Shown piece by piece: positions 1-9,502 of a stretch of 64,000 bases of DNA; within the stretch, counting starts at the first letter, position 1, and each line of letters opens with the position of its first letter. The notes under the pieces are model-generated. The model had not been told where the DNA came from. It made no database searches and saw only the letters and a program-made list of their open reading frames with translations. The DNA is taken from contig MCGT01000027.1 in NCBI GenBank assembly GCA_002104935.1, positions 248,001-312,000 of the forward strand, written 5' to 3'. This stretch comes from Hesseltinella vesiculosa. Its lineage: Eukaryota; Mucoromycota; Mucoromycetes; Mucorales; Cunninghamellaceae. A program made the position numbers and the translations under genes.

Positions 1-52
1 CCAGATCTCTTTTCCCACCACTCTTTTTTTATTTTTATTTTTTTACACGCAG

Positions 53-1273
53 TGCCAAGATCTTGGCTTTCATTTGAAATTGCAGACGGTTCCTTATTCG
101 GAGAAAATGGATCGGCTGGGAAAGAAACTATGGTACACAGCGTATGTGTTTGACCGGTGGTTGAGTTCTGTGCTTGGACGGCCGATGGCGATTCAGGACT
201 CGGACTGCAGTGTGCCTTTGCCGGTGTTTAGCCAAGAGGACCATTGTGGCGAAAGCTTTGTGCTGTTTATCAAGCTGTCGTGGATCCTAGGCGAAGTGCA
301 GCGCCAGCTGTACCGTCCACAGAGCAAATCGCGGCTTCGCAAGTTGACCACCAACCAACAACTCGACCAGATCAAATCGCTGGAAGCCCTCCTCGGTCGC
401 TGGTTCGAACAAATCCCCGAGCATCTGCTTGTGACGATCGAAGACATCAAAGCGCTTGAATGCCTCACGCCTCAAGACAGAGACACGTTGCTGGCGACCA
501 ACCGGTGGCAGCTGGGCGGTCACTTGTTAGTAGGCGCCTTTGCCGTGCACATCCTGATCCATCGGCAGTTTGGCGGCACCGACGAACCACGCCTCTTCAT
601 CGACTCGAGCGCAGCTCGATGCACCGAACTATCCTGCCTTGGTACCGACCTTGTCACTCAGCTGCCTCGCTCCTGTTACTCGCGTGTCGGCTGGAATTTC
701 CTCACGTACTCAGGCGTGCTGTGCTCATTGATTTTACTCGACAACCTCACTAGCACTGATCCCAAAGTCGTCAGCACCGCCAAACACTATTTTGAATCCA
801 AGATCATCGACTGGCTCGTTCTCCTGGAGTCCTCCGCTCCTTTCAATTCGCCTGTCCGTCCCCAACTCAGGCAAGCCTTGAAGCTTCTGAAACTCGGCAA
901 CCTCTTCAAAAAGGTCTTCACCCGACTGGCTTCTGACCAATCCCAGCCTTCCTCCCCCTGCCCAGCCTCCCCAGCCAACCATCCCCTGCCTTTGGCTGAG
1001 CCCAGCCATGATCCGCTACCATCGTCCGATGCTTCTGTGCTTCAGCCCTCCTCTGACACCACCCTGCCTGCAGAGCGGCCTTTGCTTGATGAAGATTTGT
1101 TTGCCAGCCTACGGACAAACTTCATCGATGGCTTGCCGTCGACCTTTTTTGGTATGGACACCAACCTGTTCAACATGGACTTGACGCTTGAGCCGACGCA
1201 ACCAACTATCCTTGACCATGCAGTATATGCTTCTAATGATACCACCCCGGTTGTTGATCTCGACCTTCAGTGA
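53..1273 (+). CDS. Zn2Cys6-type transcription factor, C-terminal part (5' end outside window)
   Basis: This is the last exon of a fungal-specific transcription factor. A T-rich intron ends with an acceptor AG at 51-52, and the exon then opens with CQDLGFHLKLQ and runs to TGA at 1271-1273. The first 60 residues (KLWYTAYVFDRWLSSVLGRP, then IQDSDC) are the diagnostic core of the fungal_trans middle-homology domain, which follows the DNA-binding domain in Zn2Cys6 activators. The Zn2Cys6 cluster itself must lie upstream of the window. The C-terminal ~120 residues are Ser/Pro-rich and then acidic and hydrophobic (DLFASLRTNF, MDTNLFNMDL), which suggests an activation domain. Target genes cannot be inferred. 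No intron is needed within the visible part. The TTG at 74 is internal, not the start. Confidence 0.85.
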   Translation, partial: CQDLGFHLKLQTVPYSEKMDRLGKKLWYTAYVFDRWLSSVLGRPMAIQDSDCSVPLPVFSQEDHCGESFVLFIKLSWILGEVQRQLYRPQSKSRLRKLTTNQQLDQIKSLEALLGRWFEQIPEHLLVTIEDIKALECLTPQDRDTLLATNRWQLGGHLLVGAFAVHILIHRQFGGTDEPRLFIDSSAARCTELSCLGTDLVTQLPRSCYSRVGWNFLTYSGVLCSLILLDNLTSTDPKVVSTAKHYFESKIIDWLVLLESSAPFNSPVRPQLRQALKLLKLGNLFKKVFTRLASDQSQPSSPCPASPANHPLPLAEPSHDPLPSSDASVLQPSSDTTLPAERPLLDEDLFASLRTNFIDGLPSTFFGMDTNLFNMDLTLEPTQPTILDHAVYASNDTTPVVDLDLQ

Positions 1274-1492
1274 TTGTGTGCTTTTTTAATTTATGCGCCA
1301 AGTTGATTTTTTTTTTCCAGTGCAGATTGAAACCTTTCTGTACCTTTTTTTGGGCTTGCTCGTGCAACGTGACAAGCTGGAAAAAAAATAAAAAAAAAAA
1401 TAAAAGCCTGGTGCTTTGTTTCCTTGCTGTGGTTCTTCGAATTCTTTTCCTTTTATCCTTTTTCCCCATTTTATTTTTGACTTCACTAAGCC

Positions 1493-3310
1493 ATGGATCC
1501 ATACCAACAACAATATCCTCCAGCTACTGGCTACCAGCAGCAGTATCCTCCTGCCACCGGCTACCAGCAACAGCAACAGCAGCAATACCCTCCTCCAGGA
1601 ACGCAATTCCAACAACAGCATGCTGGCATGTATCAACAGCCTGCCATGGATCGTTTTGATCACCATGGCTTCCAACAGGTACCCAGCAAGGATGACCATC
1701 GCGTGCTGTTCCTGACCCCTTAACCCCCCTTTTTTTTTCTTCATCTCATTCGGCAGCCTCCTGCTCCTGCCTACACGACCGGCAGCCGTGCCACCGCTGC
1801 TAATATCGATGTTCAAGTGGACCCAAAGATGCAACATCCACCATCTTTCAAACTGTCCAACTGTAAGCCTGCCAATGATCTATTGGCTGCTTACTGATCA
1901 CGATGTTCTGGTTTTTTTTTTTCTTGGGAAAATTTTCAGGTCAAGGACGTAAACGTGCACTCTTGATTGGGATCAATTATTTTGGTTCCAAGAACGAGCT
2001 GCGCGGCTGTATCAATGATGTGCACAACATCAAGGCCTTCTTGTTGGAGCGCTTCAACTTCAAGCAGGTAAGTGGCACAAAAACACAAGCTTTTATACCG
2101 CACTGACCCTCCCTCCTCCCCTACTATAGGAAGACATGGTGATCTTGACCGATGATCAGCAAGATAGCAAATTCATCCCTACAAAGGAAAACATCATCTC
2201 TGCTTGTCAATGGCTCGTGCGCGACGCCCAAGAAAACGACTCGTACGCAACCAGTCTTTGTTTTAGTGTGGATAGGAAAACTCACTCTTTACTCTTTCTA
2301 AGGTTCTTTCTTCATTACAGTGGTCACGGTGGCCAAGTAGCCGATACCGCTGGGGATGAAGTCAGGTACGTGGTGCACAATGTAAAAAAGGCGATCACTC
2401 ACAATGATACTTTGCACTGGGGAATAGTGGTTTTGATGATACGATTTACCCTGTTGATTTCGAACGCTACGAAGGAGAAACTGGCCAGATTACCGACGAT
2501 GTAAGTGGAGGAGGGGGGCAAGCCTAGACGGACAAATAGCCTGACCCGTAGGTCTCTTTCTGTTCTTGCATAGCAACTGCACGATTTGCTTGTCAACCCT
2601 TTGCCTAAAGGATGTCGTTTGACAGCTTTGTTTGACAGCTGCCACAGTGGAACCGTGCTTGATTTGCCCTATGTATACTCGACCAAAGGCACAGTCAAGA
2701 GCACCCAGAACATGTTCAAGGACGCTGGTATGGGCCTCTTGTCGGCCGGGATGGCCTATGCCACGGGCGACAAGAACAAGGCTATCAGCTCGCTAATGTC
2801 CATGGGCAAGCAAATATATCAAACCAAACGTACCGAAATGTCCAACCGAGAAAACAAGAGCTCGGATGCCGATGTGGTCATGTTCTCTGGGTAAAAAAAA
2901 AAAAAAAAAAAAGGTCTGCGCAGAAAGTCGCTCACCCTCTTTTCTTCCGTGTCACCCACCCTCAGCTGCAAAGGTAAACCTTTTTTTTTTTTTTTAAATT
3001 TGTTTGTTGCACGTTGATTGCTTGGTGATTGACCGCGTTTCTTTTTTTAGATGACCAAACCAGTGCGGATGCCAGTGAAGCGGGCAAGGCCACTGGTGCC
3101 ATGTCTTATGCCTTTATTCGTAAGTACTTTCCAATCAAACCACGCCTCGGCCTCATGCGTTTCCCGGTAGGTTCTTTCCGTGAAAACCAAGAGCAAACCT
3201 ATCTGGAACTCCTGAACAACGTCCGTGTTATCCTGAGCGATAAATACTCCCAACGTCCGCAATTTAGCAGTAGCCATCCTTTGGACATGGACCTGCAATT
3301 CATCTGTTAG
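1493..3310 (+). CDS. Type I metacaspase (caspase-like cysteine peptidase)
   Basis: Metacaspases are calcium-dependent Arg/Lys-specific cysteine peptidases linked to fungal stress and cell death. Ten exons close in frame to 400 aa: 1493-1678, 1757-1862, 1940-2067, 2130-2242, 2303-2365, 2428-2500, 2574-2890, 2966-2973, 3051-3119, 3171-3310. The N-terminus is a Gln/Pro/Tyr-rich prodomain with a repeated [10 protein letters not shown] unit, as in type I enzymes. The p20 region follows ([11 protein letters not shown]) with the catalytic His in HYSGHGG and the catalytic Cys in DSCHSG. The conserved [12 protein letters not shown] loop is assembled through an 8-nt exon. The last intron (3120-3170) is 51 nt and stop-free, so it could be retained without breaking the frame; skipping it gives the more family-like [14 protein letters not shown]. 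An AATAAA follows the stop near 3326. Confidence 0.93.
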
Positions 3311-3623
3311 AGCCTGCCAAGAATGAATAAAAGAGTCGTTTTCGTGTGTTTGTTTTGATCGACGTCATTTTTGGCAATTGAGTGTTAAACGAGACTTCTT
3401 GTTGGTAACGCAAACTTGGAGAAAAAAAAGCACCAGCAACGTTTTGCATGAATTTGGCAGAAGGGTAAAAAAAACAACTTCCAAAACAGGCAACTGCCCC
3501 TGAATCACACCAGGAGGCCAAGTTTTATTTCTTTTGCCCCCCTCCCAAAGCCCACGTCTTTTTTTTTTTTGACTCTCTTCCTCTTTTCCTTCTTTTTTTC
3601 AACATCTTTTATATCCACATAGC
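3311..3623 (+). promoter_or_regulatory. Metacaspase 3' region and promoter of the next gene
   Basis: Within about 20 bases of the metacaspase stop there is an AATAAA hexamer (gaatgaataaaag). From about 3556 to 3620 the sequence is a pyrimidine-rich tract with a T run, directly before the ATG at 3624. Similar C/T tracts precede many start codons in this window and probably mark core promoters. No TATA box or other gene is evident. Confidence 0.4.
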
Positions 3624-5022
3624 ATGAGACTGCTGGCCATTTTCCTCCTCGCGCTTGCCAGTGTTTGTGTACAAGGCTATGTCATTGCACCCACCGGCAG
3701 GCCGTCCCGATCAGAGCCTACATCGCTGGCAGCAAACCCTGCCGACCAGGCAAAACCCACCACCCCACCTAACATGAACCATGTCCTTCGCAAGCGAACA
3801 CTGCAACAAACTCTGAGCTTGTACGACCAATGGCATAGTATCTGTGACGGTGGCAATGGTAATAACAATGACATCCAACAGGCTGACGCCACCTTCAATC
3901 CGTCCATCAACATGCTATGGCAAACCGTCACCACCACCGTCAACTGTGGTAACGGCAATGTCAAAACAATGACCACCACTGTCACGTCTGTGGCCACCGC
4001 CACAGAAACCGTTTATTCTGGCCCTGTCACTTATGAATGCACCGGCCAATGCTGGAGCGATTATCTTTGGTGTAGGTCATTTTTTTTGCTTATTTTTTTT
4101 TGCCTGAGCTCATTTTTTATGTTTAATCTCAAAAAAGACACCTATGGGGATGGCATCAGCGTGGCTCAAGCCTTTACTGGCATTGTGCTGATGATCATTG
4201 CTCTTTACTTTGCTATCTTTGGCTACCGGTTCTTCCGACCTACCTTGGCTCTGATTGGCTTTATCTTTTTTGGTAATGCCTTTCCCCTCCATCCTTCACT
4301 TCTCTTACCAGCCTCTTTTCTCTCTTCTTTCATTCTCAGCTGAAATGACTTGGATTGGACTTGCTAACAATGAGCCTCAGTTTGGCTATACCAATGCTGC
4401 CATCATTTATATTTGCGTCAGTATGGGCATCGGTGTTATCGGTGCTATCCTGTTTGCATTTATGCACGCCTTCTTCTTGTACTTTATCGGTGGTAATGTT
4501 GCCAATCAAAAAAAAAAACCTATTTCTCATTTTTTATATAGTCGTGGCCGGCATCTTCTTTGCCATCTTCCTCATGTCCTGGAAAGAATCCTTGGTGATC
4601 CAAGTGGTGAGTTTCATTCATGTGCAAAAACACAGTGACTGACGCGCATTCTTGTACAGCAAGTGGCCCGGATCTGCTTCACCGTAGGCATGGGCGTGGT
4701 ATGGGGTGGCACCATTTATCTGCTGGAATTGTACTCTGTGATTGTTGCCACCAGTTTCATTGGCGCCTACCTGTTCATCATGGGGCTGGATTTCTTTGCC
4801 CACACCGCGTTTGTCAACTCTTGGCGGTTCTTTTTAGACACCAACAAATACCATTACAACGCCTACGTTATCAACATGCAGACCTACATCATGCTGGCAT
4901 TTGTCATTGTCCTCACCCTGATTTCCATAGGCTGGCAGTATTACTGGAACATCATGAAACTAAATCGCCGCTTCGGTGTCAATGTCATACCCCAACCGCC
5001 ACCTCCTCCCCCTGAAAAATAA
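3624..5022 (+). CDS. TM198-like (DUF4203-type) multi-pass membrane protein
   Basis: Five exons (3624-4071, 4138-4272, 4340-4492, 4542-4606, 4660-5022) give 387 aa. A hydrophobic signal peptide (MRLLAIFLLALASVCVQG) leads into a Thr/Asn-rich lumenal or extracellular region containing four or more Cys. Six to seven transmembrane helices follow in the C-terminal half. The helix pattern, with FTGIVLMIIALYFAIFGYRFF and then a Gly-rich GIGVIGAILFAF, resembles the TM7S3/TM198-like family. The tail is short, cytosolic and Pro-rich (PQPPPPPPEK). Fungal members are poorly characterised, so no transport role is claimed. The gene converges on the CUE-domain gene, with only 233 bp between the stops. Confidence 0.75.
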
Positions 5023-5255
5023 GGTGGACCTCCCAAAAAAATCTCATGGCCCATTGCATCTGTTGTCACGCATCTAGCTACCATCCCCTTTTTTTTTTTT
5101 ACTGTACTCTCTATAACTACCCTTACACATCAATGTTGATAAATTCCTGTATCTAAAAAAGACGGCTGCCGTTCCTGTTTTTGGGCTGGCAAGATCTAAA
5201 CACTCGGACATTTCAAATTTATTACGGTTGGTATTAGCAACGGGCGCACAGATGA

Positions 5256-6899
5256 TTATTTGTTTTCTTCGGCTGGTTTTTTCTTGCTGTCAGGTGCCTT
5301 GTCTGTCGGCAGGAGTGCAGAAAAGACAAGGTCAGAGACCACGTCCTCGGCACGGCGGTTTTTTTTTTTTTAATGACATTTACTTACCAGTAGCTGACTT
5401 TGAAGGGGGGAGCTCTTCTTCATCGTCATCCAGATCAACAAGGCCATCATCCGAGTCATCATCCCCAATGACGTAGGATTGCACGCGTTCATCTTCCTCT
5501 TTCTTGTCCTCCTTTTGTGCGGGCTTTGGTTCTAAAATTATCGTTGTGGGTTCAATAATGCACTGCTCATATGCCATTGGCTCTCTCTTACCTTGGTTGT
5601 CACGCTCGTCGTATTCTTCCAATGCCGATTTTGGCGAGACAATGACTGTGGGCGAGGTTCTGGTAGGGGTGGCGAAGCTTGGAGATTTTCGAGGTGGCAT
5701 GACAGGTGGCTGAAGTTCACGCTGCTGCTGCTGCTGTTGCCAAACTTCGTCGTCACGGGCGAGCTGACGAGCAAATTCTTCATCGGCCGAGATCTGGGCG
5801 TCGATGTCTTGTTTTGCAGGGGCATTGTGCACAGACACAGGCTGTTGAAGAGTGACTGGGGCAGGGTTGGAAGGTTGGTAGTCGTAGTAATCCTTGGCGT
5901 GCTGCTGTGTGCGTGAGTAAACTTCTTGGTCCGACAGGTGCAGGGCAGACATGTCCCCCGACAGCAAATAGTCGTCATCATTGCCGCTGGGTAAACCGTG
6001 ATATTGGGTATTGGCGGAACGAGGACCCCCAAAAGAGGAAGACGTTGTTTGCACATTGTTGTTTCGGTTGGCTTTGATTTGATTGTAGAATTCCATGACC
6101 TTCTTCTTGGCATCTTTATGCAACGCACACGCACAATAATTAGAAAAGGCAAGTGAGCAAGCATGTTCCACAAAAAAAAATTGACTTACTTTGACCAGCT
6201 TCAATCATTTTTTCTTTGATGATTGGCAATTCCTCTATAGAAAAAAAGAAGAGACGTCAGCTTTGGTCACCGTCGGGTTGCCTCCTCGTGCCTTGGATAT
6301 CTTTGAAAAAGTCATCCATAGAGTCTTCTTCTGGTTGCTGTTGTTGCTGTTGTTGCTGACGTTGCTGTTCTAAGAAATACAAAAATAGCCTGTGAGTTAC
6401 TGGGCTTTTGCCAAGATAATTTATTTTTTTTTTTCACTCCCATAGAAGACTTACGATGCAGGCGGACTCGATCCCGTTCATCTTCCAATGCCAGCTGACG
6501 GGCAAAGTCTTCATCCATGCGCATTTGCTCTTCCGCAGACAAGGGTGGTCTGGGAGGCATGGGCGGCGCATCGAGGCCGTCTTGCGCCATGGCAGGGCGA
6601 GGAGGTGGGGCTGGAGAGCGTTCTTGTTGAACAGTCGGATCGGACAGCTGCAACAGGTCATCAAAGGCACGTTCCAGATGATTGTCATGAGAATCAAGAA
6701 TGGCGGTAATAATGTCTGTATCGACAGCTGGGAATGCTTCTTTCAGAGTGGCAATGTTGGGCGGCAAGGGCGTTTGGTCGTGTTCTTGCTGCTGTTGCTG
6801 AGGTGCTTCCTCTGCGGGCGGCGCGCTAGGAGACACGGAGACATCTACCGCATTAATGTTCACTGTCGATGACTTGGCATCTTTCTCGTTGTCAGACAT
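5256..6899 (-). CDS. CUE-domain ubiquitin-binding protein (Cue5-like)
   Basis: The minus-strand gene has six exons: 6455-6899, 6271-6369, 6190-6234, 5592-6113, 5388-5531 and 5256-5302. They close to 433 aa. The start is ATG at 6899 (MSDNEKDAKSS). A CUE domain sits at about residues 48-90 (NIATLKEAFPAVDTDIITAI, then AFDDLLQLSDP), with the helix spacing expected of this ubiquitin-binding fold. A basic/Gln segment (poly-Q crossing the first intron) and a conserved-looking EELPIIKEKMIEAGQ helix follow. The remainder is Pro- and Ser-rich and ends in an acidic patch (DDDSDDGLVDLDDDEEE). Yeast Cue5 links ubiquitinated aggregates to autophagy. An adaptor role is plausible but not shown, because no Atg8-interacting motif was verified. 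Confidence 0.8.
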
Positions 6900-7151
6900 T
6901 GTTGGTAACTGAATGGAGAAAAAAAGAAGGAAAAAAAAAATTGCGGCAAGAAGCAAGAAAAGGGTCCTCAGCGGACTTTTTTTTTATTTGCCATCAATAC
7001 AGTATCATAAACTGGGGTATGCTGCAAACACATGAAGATAAATAAAGCAATATCATAAGACAAAATGAAAGGAAGACCATGCTAGAAAAAGAGAGGTAGG
7101 TAAGGAGAGAGGAGGGGAACGGCATGGGCGTGTGTGTTGGGGAAGGTGGGC

Positions 7152-9276
7152 TTATGTGGCAGTGGCAGTATAAATAAAAACATCGTCACTGGCATTAGGA
7201 TCAAAGGGTAAGAAGGAAGGAGGCGCACCAAAGACATTGGCGGCTGTATGGGCATAGTCGTGATGGAGACGGTCAAAGGCGGCTCGGATGTTGAGAATGA
7301 AGGCTGTGTCCTTGTAGAGGTTGTAGATGTTGGAGCGCTGAATGACGGAATAGAGATTGAACAGAAGCTCGTAGCCCTTGTTGCGGATGTCGTCAAACTG
7401 CGATTGCAACAGATAACGATGGACATGCGAGGCCACCATCAAGGACCGCAGGGCTGGGTAGCAGTAGCAGTCGAAAAAATCGGGATCGTCAGCCCAGCGG
7501 GTCAGGACGTCGACCATTTGACGGCCATGTTCGACACATCGCAAAAACGGCAGCTGGATGATCTCGCCGGGCTGAGGCAGGAAAGGCTGGTACAGATACA
7601 AAAAGGTACCATGCCATTCGACCAAGAAGTGGTAGTGCAAACGACGCATCCACACTTCGTCCAAGGTGCGCTTGCACACAGGATGGGCACGGTTGTGGAC
7701 GCAAGGGTCGGCGCTGGGGCGGGTGTCTGGGTGGCCAAAGTACCCAGGGTACTTGCTCAGATCCACCTGTTGCAATGGTTGACCGGCAGTGATCCATTCG
7801 GGCAAATCATAATACAACGACCACAGCTGTTCTTCCAACATCTTGATGTCTTGGCCAGAGACCGAGGAGGAAGGGCGGCGGGCAGAGGGCGAGGTCGAAG
7901 CTGGGTCTTGGGGTGGGGTGGATGTGCATTTCGATGGCTTGTAGCAGATGTCGTCGATCTGGCGCACGATTTCAGCCAGGCGGCAGCGGAAATAAATGTA
8001 CTCTTCCTTGAGGCGGTCGACGGGCTGGGCACAGTGTTCGGAGGGCCGCTGCTTTTCGACATCCATGTACGAGCTGGTGATGACATGTTGCTGCATCTGC
8101 AGATTGTGGCGGGACGCATCGGCGGTGAAGATCGCCCAGAGCAAGTGACGGAGCAAGTTCTGCTGCCACACCGACATGGACGGGTACTGGTGATGGAGGG
8201 TGTCGATCATCACGGCCATGGATTGGCGTGACTGGACGGCCTGATCCAAGTAGCCGTTTTCAGCCTCGTACAGCATCAGGTTGAAGGTGGCGTGCAGAGA
8301 CATGATGTCAGGCAAAGGCAGCGACAACAACCGCTTTTCCAGCAGTTCGCGAGAGTAGTGGTAAAAGGCATGCGAGAGGTGTTCGTGGTTGTCGACCTTC
8401 ATGTTGTGCAGATTGACGGCATGCGAGAGCATCAGTGCCATGACAGAGCTGAGCAGTAGGTCGTAGTCACCTGCTTCTTCAAGGTGCGGCGTGATGAATT
8501 CGGGAAGAGCAGAGAACGAGTAGCAGTCGTTGTACAGCGCAATCAGCATGTCGACTTCTTCCACCGTGACCATGGCTCGGGCCAGGTCGATCGAGAAGTC
8601 GGACGACGAGGCGTCCAGCATGCGGGGCAAGGGAGGCGCCGTTTCCCGGTGCAAGCCGTCCAGCAGGGCCATGAGTCTCGAGTTGCGTTCAAACCCATTC
8701 AGAAAGACTTGCTCATTCACGGGCCATTCGGTGCGGGCAGCGAAGGTGGTGTCGGGCGAAGTGGCCGGGCGTTGGTGCATCGTCGACGTCTGTACAGCGA
8801 TGCGGTGGGCCGTCTGGCGTCGAATCGCATCCATCATGTTGGCTTCCATCTGGATATTGCCCATCAATAGTCGCTTGTTGTTAGCCATGACCACCTGGGC
8901 TTGCCAGTCCTTGTCTTGCAGCCCTTGCGTCGACAGGTACTTTTTCAGCTGTTCATATTTGCCACGGGCATCATACAGGAGTCTTTCGAGGATGGCTGCC
9001 TGTCGCTCTTGAGATAGTTCACTATAAGGAAATTCCTTGGCATAAAGACATTTGCGATTGTTATCGGCACAGTTCCGGCAGGGATGGCCTTTGTCGCATT
9101 GTTTGCGGGAAGTTCGACACCTGCAGAAAAAAAAAAAAAGTTAAAATGGTGGGGTAAGACTTTTGTTTTTTTTTCTTATGGGAGAGTATGGCATCTGCTA
9201 TTTGCCCGTTCAATACTTACTGAATGCATGTTTCAGGTTGCCGTTTTCTTTTCTTTGTGATACGTTGTGTGCTCAT
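7152..9276 (-). CDS. Zn2Cys6 transcription factor with fungal_trans domain
   Basis: Two exons (9221-9276 and 7152-9120) give 674 aa. The first exon encodes a basic leader (MSTQRITKKRKRQPETCI). The splice junction falls inside the zinc cluster and yields CIQCRTSRKQC, then CRNC and a sixth Cys after CADNNRKC, which is the full C-x2-C-x6-C-x6-C-x2-C-x6-C pattern. A short coiled-coil-like linker and a large helical fungal_trans region follow. The gene is head-to-head with another Zn2Cys6 gene starting at 9503. The GTG codon at 8894 is internal; the frame is open upstream to the splice site at 9120. The target pathway is unknown. Confidence 0.87.
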
Positions 9277-9502
9277 TATTTGAAAGGACAAAAAAAAAAA
9301 AAAAAAAAAAGAGAACAGAGAGAAGGGTGTCTCAAAAAAAACATTTCTATTTTCAAGACCACCCACAATGTTGTTTTTCAAGCGCCGCCCTCCTTTTTTG
9401 CAAAAAGTGGGGCCTTCCTTTTTTTTTTCTTCTTCCTTCTCCCTGAGTGCTCCTTTTTTTTTTTTTTTATACAAACCAATATAGCTAAGCCCTTCATTTA
9501 GT
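9277..9502. promoter_or_regulatory. Shared 226-bp divergent promoter of two Zn2Cys6 genes
   Basis: Only 226 bp separate the two start codons. The segment holds an A20-type run near 9291, a T/C-rich stretch around 9418-9465 and a short tataca/caatat region near 9467-9485. Both 5' UTRs must be very short, or they overlap. Its length and the homopolymers make a single bidirectional promoter likely. No specific operator could be read with confidence. Confidence 0.5.

Noticed and set aside
7248..8231. 327-codon + strand frame inside the minus-strand Zn2Cys6 gene
   Set aside because: It is an antisense shadow of the fungal_trans coding region. It has no domain, and the opposite strand encodes a clear family protein.
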